Positions 44,063 through 52,680 of a DNA stretch of 64,000 bases are shown here, one piece after another. Origin of the DNA: Mycolicibacterium aromaticivorans JS19b1 = JCM 16368 (lineage in GTDB: Bacteria; Actinomycetota; Actinomycetes; Mycobacteriales; Mycobacteriaceae); the NCBI RefSeq assembly GCF_000559085.1, contig NZ_JALN02000001.1:1984001-2048000 (forward strand). The letters run 5' to 3'. The notes below the pieces were generated by a model. It ran no database searches. It saw only the letters and a program-made list of their open reading frames with translations, and had not been told where the DNA came from. How positions within the stretch are numbered: the stretch's first letter is position 1; each line of letters opens with the position of its first letter. The translations under genes were made by a program, and so were the position numbers.

Positions 44063-44737
44063 TCAGCGGCCGAACGTTCCGGTGAGCAGCAGCACCGCAC
44101 CGATGACCACCAGCGCGACCGCACTGATCTCGGCTTGGCGGCGCTGTATCCACGCCCGCAACCGCTCCAGCGGTCGGTCGAATCGCTTGGCCGCCACCGC
44201 GTGGGCCAGCACCGGCAGCAGCGTTCCCGAACCCGCGACGGCCACGAAGCACCCCACCGCGGCAACTTGGGCGGCCGGCCCGAGCGTGGCCGCGTCGATC
44301 GCCAAACCCGCTGCGGCACAGGCGACGATGATCTTCGGGTTGAGAACTCCGAACGCCACTCCGATCGTCGTGGTGCGGACCGGGGACCACCTGCCGATGG
44401 CGTCGAGCCAATTCGACGATCGCACCGCTTTCTTTCGCCGCAACCACAACCACACGCCGGTCACGATCAGTACGGCACCGCCGACCAGCCGCAGTCTCAA
44501 CTGCCACACCGACGACGTCTCGGCCGAGCCGCCCAGGAGCCTGGGAACGTTGAGGAACAGCACCGTCAACACCGTCAGACCGGTCACCCAGCCGGCCGCG
44601 AACGCCAGTCCCGCGGCGCGGGGGCGCGTTGAATACAGCACCAGCAGCAGGGCGGGCAGTATCGAGATCGGGGAAAGGGCGACCACCAATGCCAGCGGTA
44701 TCAGCCCGGCGGACACCGCAGCCCAGTCACCCGACAC
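44063..44737 (-). CDS. GAP/Sap-family integral membrane protein (peptidoglycolipid-addressing type)
   Basis: A 224-residue protein with six predicted transmembrane helices. The pattern LIPLALVVALSPISILPALLLVLYS, then a basic loop RRKKAVRSS and GVLNPKIIVACAAAGLAI, is that of the GAP family, named for mycobacterial proteins needed to place glycopeptidolipid or sulfolipid on the surface. It converges with the zinc-ribbon membrane gene. The lipid moved here is not known. It starts at ATG 44737, 82 bp after the amt stop, and could be transcribed with amt. Confidence 0.82.
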   Translation of the reverse strand: MSGDWAAVSAGLIPLALVVALSPISILPALLLVLYSTRPRAAGLAFAAGWVTGLTVLTVLFLNVPRLLGGSAETSSVWQLRLRLVGGAVLIVTGVWLWLRRKKAVRSSNWLDAIGRWSPVRTTTIGVAFGVLNPKIIVACAAAGLAIDAATLGPAAQVAAVGCFVAVAGSGTLLPVLAHAVAAKRFDRPLERLRAWIQRRQAEISAVALVVIGAVLLLTGTFGR

Positions 44738-44819
44738 CCATCACCTCCGGTCAGCAGCGCCAAGTTACGCAGTCCGGGCCGCCGGCGACAGCCTTGCGCG
44801 CAGCGTAATTCGAGGGCGG

Positions 44820-46121
44820 TCAGTCCTCGTCGGCGGTGTCCGATCGCGGCCTCGGGTCGCCGAACAGCGGGCGCCGCAGAGGCTGATGCCCGTGAACGCC
44901 CTCGGCGTACGCGGTTTCGGCGTGCTGGGTGAAGTCCACCCCCGCCGTCTCGTCCTCGGGACTGAGCCGGAAGCCGATCGTGCGATCGATGAGCTTGGCG
45001 AGCGCGAACGACATGATGAACGCGTACGCCGCCACCACGACCATCGCGACCGCCTGCTTGCCCAATTGAGCCAGTCCGCCGCCATAGAAGAGGCCCTGCG
45101 GCCCGCCGGTCATCACCGCGGTGGCCAGGAAGCCGATCAGCAGCACCCCGACCACGCCGCCGACGAAGTGCACACCGACCACGTCGAGCGAGTCGTCGTA
45201 GCCGAACCTGAATTTCAGGCCGATCGCGAACGAACACACCACGCCCGCCGCCACCCCGACGATCGCGGCGCCGAGGGTGTTCACGGTGCCGCACGACGGT
45301 GTGATCGCGACCAGCCCCGCGACGACGCCGGAGGCCGCACCGAACGTCGTGGGGCGGCCGTCGCGGATCTGCTCGACCGACAACCAACCGAGCATGCCCA
45401 GGCAACCGGCCACCAATGTGTTGAGGAAGATGGCCGCCGCCGTGCCGTTGGCGGCGAGGGCGGATCCGGCGTTGAAGCCGAACCAGCCGAACCACAGCAG
45501 TCCGACGCCCAGCAGAACGAAGGGCAGGTTGTGCGGACGCATCGCGTCGACCTTGAACCCGATGCGCGGACCCAATACCAGGGCCAGGGCCAGGGCGGAG
45601 GACCCGGAGACGATCTCGACGACGAGGCCGCCGGCGTAGTCGAGCACCCCGAGCTTGAAGAGCCAGCCGCCGGGCGCCCAGACCCAGTGCGCGACAACGG
45701 CATACACCACGATCGACCAGACCGGCACGAAGATCATCCAGGCGGCGAACTTTGCCCGGTCGGCGATCGCGCCGCTGATCAGCGCGGCGGTGATGATCGC
45801 GAAGCTGAGCTGGAAGGTGGAGTAGAGCAGTTCGGGAACCTGGCCGTGCACGGTGCCGGGGCCGATTCCGGCCATCCCGATGTGCGACAGGTCGCCGATC
45901 ACGCCGCCGAGGCTGGTTCCGGAGAACGCCAGCGTGTAGCCGAATAGCAGCCAGGCCACGGTGACCAGCGGGATGGCGATGAAGCTCATCATGATCATGT
46001 TGAGCACACCGGTCGTGCGGACCATGCCGCCGTAGAAGATGGCCAGTCCCGGTGTCATCAACAGGACGAGCGCTGTGCTGGCCAGCAGCCACGCGGTGGC
46101 GGCAGGATCGATCGCTTGCAA
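44820..46121 (-). CDS. amt: Ammonium transporter (Amt/MEP family)
   Basis: A 433-residue ammonium channel with eleven helices. Signatures are YGGMVRT, FGYTLAFSG, the periplasmic-gate region WAPGGWL, DYAGGLVVEIVSGSS and the later VGVHFVGG. The pore His pair is partly changed: the first His of AmtB (VVHI) is Glu here (VVEI), while the second His is kept. TTG at 46121 is used as start, with GAAGGAG seven bases upstream. No glnB/glnK gene is next to it. The C-terminal tail is longer than the minimal regulatory tail. Confidence 0.9.
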   Translation of the reverse strand: MQAIDPAATAWLLASTALVLLMTPGLAIFYGGMVRTTGVLNMIMMSFIAIPLVTVAWLLFGYTLAFSGTSLGGVIGDLSHIGMAGIGPGTVHGQVPELLYSTFQLSFAIITAALISGAIADRAKFAAWMIFVPVWSIVVYAVVAHWVWAPGGWLFKLGVLDYAGGLVVEIVSGSSALALALVLGPRIGFKVDAMRPHNLPFVLLGVGLLWFGWFGFNAGSALAANGTAAAIFLNTLVAGCLGMLGWLSVEQIRDGRPTTFGAASGVVAGLVAITPSCGTVNTLGAAIVGVAAGVVCSFAIGLKFRFGYDDSLDVVGVHFVGGVVGVLLIGFLATAVMTGGPQGLFYGGGLAQLGKQAVAMVVVAAYAFIMSFALAKLIDRTIGFRLSPEDETAGVDFTQHAETAYAEGVHGHQPLRRPLFGDPRPRSDTADED

Positions 46122-46230
46122 AGTCCGGCTCCTTCGACGGTCTCGACGAGAATGTCGGCGCGAAGTTTCGGCGGTGCGGCGATTGTGTTTCGGACGTGTT
46201 TCGCCGACCTCACAAGCGGTTGAGCCGCTA

Positions 46231-46731
46231 CTACCACCCCATCGAGCCGGGGATTCCCTTGAACGGACCGACCACCCGGCTGGTGATCCAGCCGCCGTAG
46301 AACCCGCCCGGTTGGGGCACGACGGTCTCGCCGTCGACGGTGCACCGGTCCACCATGCTGGCCATCACGGCGATGGCCCCGGCGATCTCGGCGAAGGGAG
46401 GCGTCGGCCGGGGATAGGTCCACGCGGCCCTCGACGCCACCGCATCGCCGGCCACCAGGTCGTAGTAGCGCGCCTGGCCTTTCCACTCACACATCGACGC
46501 TCCCGGCGCATCGCGCAGGACGCCGTCCTCGAAGGCTTCGCGAGGCAGGTAGTAGGTCGGCGGATGGCTGGTCTCGAGCACTCGCCAGCTGCGCGTGGTG
46601 GAGGCGATCACGCGGCCGCCGAGTTCCACGGTGATCGTGCCCGCGAACGGCTCCAGCCGCGGCGGACGCGGGTAATCCCACACTGATTCCTGGCCAGGTC
46701 CTGCCTGCTCCGGTGTCGGCCACACGTTCAT
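46231..46731 (-). CDS. DUF427-family protein
   Basis: A 166-residue protein. The DUF427 features are present: RVIASTTRSWRVLETSHPPTYYLPREA, CEWKGQARYYDLVAG and AAWTYPRPTPPFAEIAG, followed by VDGETVVPQPGGFYGGWITS. DUF427 is a small beta-rich domain of unknown biochemical role, common in actinobacteria. It is divergent from the YkvA-like gene, with starts 17 bp apart. Confidence 0.85.
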   Translation of the reverse strand: MNVWPTPEQAGPGQESVWDYPRPPRLEPFAGTITVELGGRVIASTTRSWRVLETSHPPTYYLPREAFEDGVLRDAPGASMCEWKGQARYYDLVAGDAVASRAAWTYPRPTPPFAEIAGAIAVMASMVDRCTVDGETVVPQPGGFYGGWITSRVVGPFKGIPGSMGW

Positions 46732-46748
46732 GCTTCGACGATACGAAG

Positions 46749-47174
46749 ATGGACGGCGTGATGGGTGACTGGTGGCTGATTCCGGTCTCGCTCGCCACCG
46801 CCCTGGTCGTGGCGTGGCTGGTCCTGGCGATCACACTGTGGGTCACCAAGCCCGACCAGGTCGGCGTCTCCGACCTGCTCCGCCTGCTGCCCGACACGGT
46901 GCGGTTGCTCAAACGGCTGGTCGCCGACCGGCAGTTGCCGCGCCGCATCCGCGTCGTTCTCGCCGGCGTGCTGATATTTCTGGCCTCGCCCATCGACCTG
47001 ATTCCCGACTTCATCCCGGTGCTCGGCTACGCCGACGACGTGATCATCACGGCCCTCGCGCTGCGCTGGGTCACCCGAACCGCGGGGCAGGAGGCGCTGG
47101 CGAGGCACTGGCCGGGGACGCCCGACGGACTGGCCGCGCTGCGCCGGTTGTGCAGGTTGCCCGAGCCGGTTTGA
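46749..47174 (+). CDS. DUF1232/YkvA-like small membrane protein
   Basis: A 141-residue protein with an N-terminal transmembrane helix (LIPVSLATALVVAWLVLAITLWV) and a C-terminal DUF1232 domain (RRIRVVLAGVLIFLASPIDL, then IPDFIPVLGYADD). These domains occur in small membrane proteins of unknown function. The start is ATG 46749; ATG 46761 is an alternative. It ends 40 bp before the inverted repeat in front of the molybdenum hydroxylase gene. Confidence 0.82.
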   Translation: MDGVMGDWWLIPVSLATALVVAWLVLAITLWVTKPDQVGVSDLLRLLPDTVRLLKRLVADRQLPRRIRVVLAGVLIFLASPIDLIPDFIPVLGYADDVIITALALRWVTRTAGQEALARHWPGTPDGLAALRRLCRLPEPV

Positions 47175-47214
47175 CCAACCCTCGGTGACGATCACCGCCT
47201 CCTTCGGTACGCTC

Positions 47215-47233
47215 TGCTGAGCGACTGCTTAGC
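47215..47233. promoter_or_regulatory. Inverted repeat upstream of the large subunit, operator copy 1
   Basis: TGCTGAGC-GAC-TGCTTAGC. The inner arms GCTGAGC and GCTTAGC are inverted repeats with one mismatch, centred 53 bp before the start at 47277. The same arrangement, TGCTGAGC-N3-TGCTCAGC, lies in front of the medium-subunit gene at 50965-50983. Confidence 0.55.
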
Positions 47234-47276
47234 GCTGTCGCGTCCGGCTCGTCGACGACGCATTGGAGCGAACGCC

Positions 47277-49595
47277 ATGGCCGCACCAGCCACCCGCTAC
47301 GCGGGAACCCGTGTCCCGCGGGTCGAGGACACTCGCCTGCTCACCGGACACGGCACCTATGTCGACGACGTCGTCCGGCCCGGCATGCTGCACGCCTGCT
47401 TCGTGCGCAGCCCGTTCGCGCGCGCCCGGATCAACAGCATCGACACCTCGGCAGCCGTTTCCATGCCCGGTGTGCATGCGGTCCTCACCGCGGCCGATCT
47501 CAACGGCGACGTCCACGAGGCGTGGCACGCGGTGGCCGGCAAGGACGTCGCGGACACGCCGCGCCCGCCGCTAGCCGAGGGCGAGGTGAAGTTCGTCGGA
47601 GACCCCATTGCGATCGTGATCGCCGAGAACCGCTACCTCGCCGAGGACGCCCTCGAACTGATCGACGTCGACTACGACCCGCTGCCCGCGATCGCCGATT
47701 TCACCAGGGCCGTGGGTCACGAGGCGGTGGTCCACGAGGCCTACCCCGACAACGTCGCCGGCGGCCTGGCCGGGGCGCCGCCCGACGAAGAGGCGTTCGC
47801 CGCGGCCGCCTATGTCGCCGACGAACGGATCTATCAGCAGACCCACGTGCCGGTGCCGATCGAAACCCGCGGGCTGGTCGTCGAATGGGTCGCCGCGACA
47901 CAGGAGCTCACCTTGTGGGCCTCCACCCAGACGCCGCACGAATTGCGTGCCTTCGCCGCCCGGCTGCTCGGCATCCCGGCCCAGGGCGTGCGGGTGATCG
48001 CCCGGGACACCGGCGGTGGTTTCGGCCAGAAGGTCGTCCCGATGCGGGAGGACATGTGCATCCTGTTGGCCGCACGCAAGGTCTCCGCACCGCTGAAGTG
48101 GATCGAAGACCGCCGCGAGAACCTGATGTCGGCCGGGCAGGCCCGTCACGTCGACGGCCGCGCGCGAATGGCATTCGACGCCGACGGCGCTATCACCGCC
48201 GTCGATATCGACTTCATCCAGGACATCGGCGCCTACCCCACCCCGTACCCGGTGCTGACGACCGCCGCGATCGGAATGTTCTTTCCCGGCCCCTACCGGG
48301 TGCCCAAGTCGAGCTTCAACTACAAGACGGTGTTCACCAACACCAGCGGTCTGGCCGCCTACCGCGGACCCTGGCAGTACGAAACCCTCACGCGGGAAAT
48401 ACTTCTCGACATCGCAGCCCGCAAGATGGGCATCGATCCGGTCGAGCTGCGACGCAAGAATCTGCTGCGCCGCGACGAGATGCCGTTCTTCAACCCCAAC
48501 GGCATGCCGTACGACCACGTCGCGCCGATGGAGACCTTCGAGCAGGCCGTCAAGATCCTCGACCACGAGGGCTTCCGCAAGGAGCAGGCCGAGGCGCTGG
48601 CGCAGGGGCGCTACCTCGGGCTCGGATTCTCCGCGTACATCGAGCCGACCGGTGCAGCGACAGGACACCTGGCCACCGAGGGATGCACCATCCGGATGGA
48701 GCCGACCGGCAAGATCAACGTGTACGTGAACGGCGGGTCCAGCGGCAACAGCATCGAGACCACCGTCGTGCAACTGACCGCCGACGCGCTCGGCGCCGAT
48801 ATCGCCGACGTGTCGACGATTCAGGGCGACACCGCGGTGACGCCGTACGGCGCAGGCACCCAGGGCAGCCGCAGCGGACCGATGACCGCAGGTGCGGTCA
48901 ACGAAGCGGGCACGATTCTGCGAGCCCAGTTGGTGGCGATGGCGGCCCACGTGCTGGGCGTGCCGGAGGACGATATCGAGCTGGCCAACTCGAAGGCCAC
49001 CTCCCGCGAAGATTCCTCCAAGAGTGTGCGTTTCGCCGATCTGGCCTACCGGTCCTATTACGAGCCCCAACAGCTCGCGCCCGGGATGGCGGCCACGCTG
49101 GAGGCCACCGCGCGATTCACCTCGCAGACGATGATCCACTGGGCCAACGCCACTCACGCCTGCACCTGCGAGGTGGACGTCACCACCGGCCGGGTCACGC
49201 TGACCCGCTACATCGTCAGCGAGGACGTCGGCCCGATGATCAACCCCAATATCGTCGAGGGGCAGATCGCCGGCGGCACCGTGCAGGGCATCGGCGGGGC
49301 ACTGTTGGAGAACCTGGTGTACGACGACGAGGGAAATCCGTTGTCCACCACGTTTGTCGACTACCTGCTGCCCACCGCGACCGAGGTGCCGCCGATCGAA
49401 TACGGGCACGTCGAGGTGCCCAGCCCCGGCGTCGGCGGCTACAAAGGATGCGGCGAGGGCGGCGCCATCGGCTCCACCCCCGCGGTGATCAACGCGATCA
49501 ATGACGCCCTGGCCCCACTCGGGGTCACCGTCACGACGTTGCCTGCCACGCCGTCAAAGATCGTCGCGCTGATCGAGGCGGCCGCGGCCGATTAG
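47277..49595 (+). CDS. Molybdenum hydroxylase large subunit (CoxL/xanthine dehydrogenase-like)
   Basis: A 772-residue molybdopterin-binding subunit of the xanthine oxidase family. Residues 15-130 form the entry domain (YVDDVVRPGMLHACFVRSPF), then the Mo-binding domains (DTGGGFGQKV, GTQGSRSGPMTAGAV) and the catalytic Glu727 in GCGEGGAIGSTPAV. The active-site loop at residues 361-366 is AYRGPW. This is neither the AYxCSFR of form I CO dehydrogenase nor AYRGAGR of form II, so it is not predicted to oxidise CO. It is on the + strand, convergent with the 2Fe-2S and FAD subunits and overlapping the former by 4 bp. Substrate unknown, probably an N-heterocycle, aldehyde or carbonyl compound. Confidence 0.88.
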   Translation: MAAPATRYAGTRVPRVEDTRLLTGHGTYVDDVVRPGMLHACFVRSPFARARINSIDTSAAVSMPGVHAVLTAADLNGDVHEAWHAVAGKDVADTPRPPLAEGEVKFVGDPIAIVIAENRYLAEDALELIDVDYDPLPAIADFTRAVGHEAVVHEAYPDNVAGGLAGAPPDEEAFAAAAYVADERIYQQTHVPVPIETRGLVVEWVAATQELTLWASTQTPHELRAFAARLLGIPAQGVRVIARDTGGGFGQKVVPMREDMCILLAARKVSAPLKWIEDRRENLMSAGQARHVDGRARMAFDADGAITAVDIDFIQDIGAYPTPYPVLTTAAIGMFFPGPYRVPKSSFNYKTVFTNTSGLAAYRGPWQYETLTREILLDIAARKMGIDPVELRRKNLLRRDEMPFFNPNGMPYDHVAPMETFEQAVKILDHEGFRKEQAEALAQGRYLGLGFSAYIEPTGAATGHLATEGCTIRMEPTGKINVYVNGGSSGNSIETTVVQLTADALGADIADVSTIQGDTAVTPYGAGTQGSRSGPMTAGAVNEAGTILRAQLVAMAAHVLGVPEDDIELANSKATSREDSSKSVRFADLAYRSYYEPQQLAPGMAATLEATARFTSQTMIHWANATHACTCEVDVTTGRVTLTRYIVSEDVGPMINPNIVEGQIAGGTVQGIGGALLENLVYDDEGNPLSTTFVDYLLPTATEVPPIEYGHVEVPSPGVGGYKGCGEGGAIGSTPAVINAINDALAPLGVTVTTLPATPSKIVALIEAAAAD

Positions 49596-50074
49596 GTTGC
49601 GGCCGCGCCGCTTTCCGCAGCTTGGTGCACCGCGTTGACGATGCCCTGGTAGCCGGTGCAGCGACAGAAGTTGCCCGACAGGCCCTCGCGGATCTCCTCG
49701 TCGGTGGGATGCGGGTTGTCGCGCAGCAGCGCGGTGATCGACATGACGAATCCCGGTGTGCAGAAACCGCATTGCAGTCCATGACAGTCACGCAGGGCGG
49801 CCTGTACCGGTGACAGTTCACCGTCGGCGGAGGCCACTCCTTCGACGGTGGAGACCTCGGCATCCTCGGCCTGCACAGCGAACACCAGGCATGACCGCAC
49901 CGCGGCCCCGTCGAGCAACACCGTGCATGCGCCGCACGACCCGTGCTCGCATCCCAGGTGTGTTCCGGTCAGGCCGCACCGCTCGCGCAGGAAGTCGGCC
50001 AGGGTCAGCCGCGGCTCGACCGTCGCCTCATAGGGAGTTCCGTTGACGGACAACCGGACCGGACGTTCATGCAT
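49592..50074 (-). CDS. Molybdenum hydroxylase small subunit, two [2Fe-2S] clusters
   Basis: A 160-residue iron-sulfur subunit. The first cluster is bound by GCEHGSCGAC and a Cys in VRSCLVF (plant-ferredoxin type), the second by CGFCTPGF and CRCTGY. It passes electrons from the Mo centre to FAD. It follows the FAD subunit with an 8-bp overlap and converges tail to tail with the large-subunit gene. Start ATG 50074. Confidence 0.92.
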   Translation of the reverse strand: MHERPVRLSVNGTPYEATVEPRLTLADFLRERCGLTGTHLGCEHGSCGACTVLLDGAAVRSCLVFAVQAEDAEVSTVEGVASADGELSPVQAALRDCHGLQCGFCTPGFVMSITALLRDNPHPTDEEIREGLSGNFCRCTGYQGIVNAVHQAAESGAAAT

Positions 50075-50942
50075 CGAAGGCCTCCTTGACCGCTGAGCGC
50101 CAGGCTTGGGCGGCCATGGCCGCCCCGACCTTTCGCCGGTAGCCGGCCGAACCCTGCAGGTCGGCCGGGATGTCGTCGAGTCCAGTCATAGCGAGCTCAC
50201 CGATCTCCTCGGCGGTGATGTCGCCGACCGGGCGGCCGGCAATCGCCGCCTCGGCGGCGGACGCCCGCCTCGGCGTGGCGGACAGTCCCAGCAGTCCGAT
50301 GGCGCTGCGCCGAACCGTGTCGTCGTGGTCGAGTTCGATGGCGGCCACGGCACCGGCGATCGCGAAATCGCCGTGTCGGCGGGCGAATTCCTCAACCGCG
50401 AAGCCGCACCGGCCGGACCAGACCGGGAAGCGCAGACCCACCAGCACCTCGTCGGGCGCCATCGCGGTCTCCCACACCCCGGCGAAGAATTCGCCGGCCG
50501 GGATCTCGCGCCGCCCGGATGCCGACACCGCCTCGATCGTGGCGTCGAGAGCCAAGGCGACGGCGCCGTATTCGGCGGCCGGGTCGGCATGGGCGATCGA
50601 CCCGCCGATGGTGCCCCGGCTGCGAATCTGGAAGTGCCCGATCAGCGGCGTGGCCCTGGTCAGCAACGGCACGTTCGTGCGCACCTGTTCGTCGGCGCCA
50701 ACCACCGCGTGGGTGGTGCCACCGCCGATCCACACGGAGTCGCCGTCGGCCTTGATGCCCTTCATCTCGTCGAGGCGCGAGATGTCGATCAGGTTGTCGA
50801 AGAACGCCAGGCGCATCGACAGCATCGGAACCAGGCTCTGACCGCCACCGAGCAGCTTGGCGTCGTCACCGAATTCGCTGAGCATCTGGGTCGCGCCGGC
50901 GACGCTGTCGGGCCGGTGATAGTCGAAGGGCGCCGGCTTCAT
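50067..50942 (-). CDS. Molybdenum hydroxylase medium (FAD-binding) subunit
   Basis: A 291-residue FAD subunit. Binding motifs are AKLLGGGQSLVPMLSMRL and TIGGSIAHADPAAEYGAVALAL, the two glycine stretches of the PCMH-type flavin domain, followed by the CO-dehydrogenase flavoprotein C-terminal domain. It is the first gene of the minus-strand pair with the small subunit. A perfect 22-bp palindrome lies 21 bp upstream. Confidence 0.92.
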   Translation of the reverse strand: MKPAPFDYHRPDSVAGATQMLSEFGDDAKLLGGGQSLVPMLSMRLAFFDNLIDISRLDEMKGIKADGDSVWIGGGTTHAVVGADEQVRTNVPLLTRATPLIGHFQIRSRGTIGGSIAHADPAAEYGAVALALDATIEAVSASGRREIPAGEFFAGVWETAMAPDEVLVGLRFPVWSGRCGFAVEEFARRHGDFAIAGAVAAIELDHDDTVRRSAIGLLGLSATPRRASAAEAAIAGRPVGDITAEEIGELAMTGLDDIPADLQGSAGYRRKVGAAMAAQAWRSAVKEAFDA

Positions 50943-50963
50943 CGGCGGCCGCCACGGCTGAAA

Positions 50964-50985
50964 ATGCTGAGCATGTGCTCAGCAT
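50964..50985. promoter_or_regulatory. Perfect 22-bp palindrome upstream of the medium subunit, operator copy 2
   Basis: ATGCTGAGCA and TGCTCAGCAT are exact inverted arms of 10 bp around TG. The core GCTGAGC-N4-GCT(C/T)AGC is shared with 47216-47233. It lies 22 bp ahead of the start at 50942 and is about 96 bp from the cpsA start, so it probably acts on the molybdenum hydroxylase. Confidence 0.7.
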
Positions 50986-51080
50986 AGCGGGCGGCGCAAG
51001 GCCCGGACGGAACCGTTCGGGTCCGCTGCGCCAGCGGCCTAGCTGGGGCCTCGCCAGCAATTGCCCGCATACTGTCGATC

Positions 51081-52649
51081 ATGGATCCGTCGCCGCCCTC
51101 ACGAGCGGCCGCCGCGGGCAACCGCCGCGGCCGTCACCGAGAGCGGTCCGACACCGGCCGGCGGGTGCTGCGCATCATCTCCCAAACCGTGATCGGCCTG
51201 GTCTCGCTGGTCGTGGTGACGCTCACCGGGCTGGCGTACTCCCAAGCACACGGACTACTCAGCGGGATCACGGTGTCTCAGGCGCTCGGCTCCGACGAGC
51301 CCCGGTCCAGCGGTGGCGCGATGAACATCCTGCTGATCGGACTCGACTCCCGGAAAGATCAAGACGGTAACGAGCTGCCCGACGAGGTGCTCGACAAGCT
51401 GCATGCCGGCGACTCCGACTCGGGCGGCTACAACACCAACACCCTGATCCTGGTGCATATCAGCGCCGATGACCACGTCGTCGCATTCTCGATACCGCGC
51501 GACGACTACGTCGCCGTCAGCGGGATCAAGGGCTACAGCCACATCAAGATCAAGGAGGCCTACGGGCTGACGAAATTCCAGACCGAGCAGAAGCTGGTCG
51601 ACGAGGGCGTCGGCGACCGCAAAGAACTCGAGCGCGCGGGACGAGAGGCCGGCCGCAAGGCGACCATCCGTGCCGTCCGCAACCTGACCGGGCAGCCCAT
51701 CGACTACTTCGCCGAGGTCAACCTCGCAAGCTTCTACCACCTGGCGGACAGCCTGGGCGGCGTGGATGTCTGCCTCAAACACGCCGTCCACGACGACTAC
51801 TCCGGCGCCGATTTCCCGGCAGGCCCGCAACGACTCAATGCCGAGCAGGCACTGGCGTTCGTGCGGCAGCGGCACGGACTGGAGAACGGCGACCTCGACC
51901 GCACCCATCGCCAGCAGGCCTTTCTCCTGTCGGTCTCGCGCGAGCTGCAGCAGTCGGGCTCGTTCACCGATCTGGACAAGTTCAAGCGCCTGATGGACGT
52001 CGCCCGCCAGGACATCGTGTTGTCGCAGGGCTGGGGTGAGGACCAGTTCCGCAGAATGGCGGCACTGGCCGGCGGCGACGTCGAGTTCCGAACTCTGCCG
52101 GTGGTGCGCTACGACACCATCAACGGCCAGGACGTCAACATCGTAGACCCGGCCAAGATCCGTGCCGAGATCGCCAGAGCGATCGGCGGCGATTCGGCGG
52201 CGGTGACCACTACGGCTGCGCCTCAACCACTTCCGCCGCCGAATCCGCACACCGTCGTCAGTATCGTCAACGCGAGCGACACCTCCGGGCTGGCCTCGCA
52301 GGCGGCAAGCCTGCTCGGCAAGCACGAGTTCACGATCAGTGAGGTCCGCGACCGCGAGTCAGGCGAGCCGATCGACACGGTGATCACCTACGGCGCCGGG
52401 GCGCAGACCGATGCCCAGTCGGTGGCCACGCTGCTGGGTGTGGACAACGCCCCGCAGGCCACCGGAGCAGTGGCCGCCGACCACATTCGGGTGGTTCTCG
52501 GCCAGGGCTACGACATTCCGCCGGAGCAGCCGCCGACCGAGGACACCGTCGCGACCTCCACGGCCCGCAGCTGGTCGGAGATGACGATCACGCCCACTCC
52601 GGACCAGGGCGCTCCGATCGACGGCGGCAAGGTGCCCTGCGTGAATTGA
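51081..52649 (+). CDS. cpsA: LytR-CpsA-Psr family protein (CpsA, Rv3484-like)
   Basis: A 522-residue membrane protein: a short cytoplasmic Arg-rich start, one helix (VIGLVSLVVVTLTGLAY), the LCP domain at about residues 75-300 (MNILLIGLDSR; AFSIPRDDYV with the conserved Arg/Asp; ALAFVRQRHG), and a LytR_C domain from about 390 (TVVSIVNASDTSGLASQA). LCP enzymes attach arabinogalactan to peptidoglycan. The next genes, Rv3485c-like SDR and otsA, give the Rv3484-Rv3490 order. The Pro-rich linker (PQPLPPPNPH) separates the two domains. Confidence 0.9.
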   Translation: MDPSPPSRAAAAGNRRGRHRERSDTGRRVLRIISQTVIGLVSLVVVTLTGLAYSQAHGLLSGITVSQALGSDEPRSSGGAMNILLIGLDSRKDQDGNELPDEVLDKLHAGDSDSGGYNTNTLILVHISADDHVVAFSIPRDDYVAVSGIKGYSHIKIKEAYGLTKFQTEQKLVDEGVGDRKELERAGREAGRKATIRAVRNLTGQPIDYFAEVNLASFYHLADSLGGVDVCLKHAVHDDYSGADFPAGPQRLNAEQALAFVRQRHGLENGDLDRTHRQQAFLLSVSRELQQSGSFTDLDKFKRLMDVARQDIVLSQGWGEDQFRRMAALAGGDVEFRTLPVVRYDTINGQDVNIVDPAKIRAEIARAIGGDSAAVTTTAAPQPLPPPNPHTVVSIVNASDTSGLASQAASLLGKHEFTISEVRDRESGEPIDTVITYGAGAQTDAQSVATLLGVDNAPQATGAVAADHIRVVLGQGYDIPPEQPPTEDTVATSTARSWSEMTITPTPDQGAPIDGGKVPCVN

Positions 52650-52680
52650 GGCTGGTGCCGAGTCGACTAACTTGGGTGCC

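Noticed and set aside
42852..45947. A + strand frame open for 1031 codons running through several genes
   Set aside because: It is antisense to the well-supported GAP and Amt membrane proteins and out of frame with the zinc-ribbon protein. It encodes Arg/Gly-rich low-complexity sequence. High GC keeps such frames open.
47522..49504. A 660-codon frame inside the molybdenum large subunit gene
   Set aside because: It is a different-frame shadow rich in Arg, while the other frame has complete family motifs.
47277..50942. Aerobic CO dehydrogenase (form I)
   Set aside because: The active-site loop is AYRGPW and not AYxCSFR, and the gene layout differs from coxMSL.
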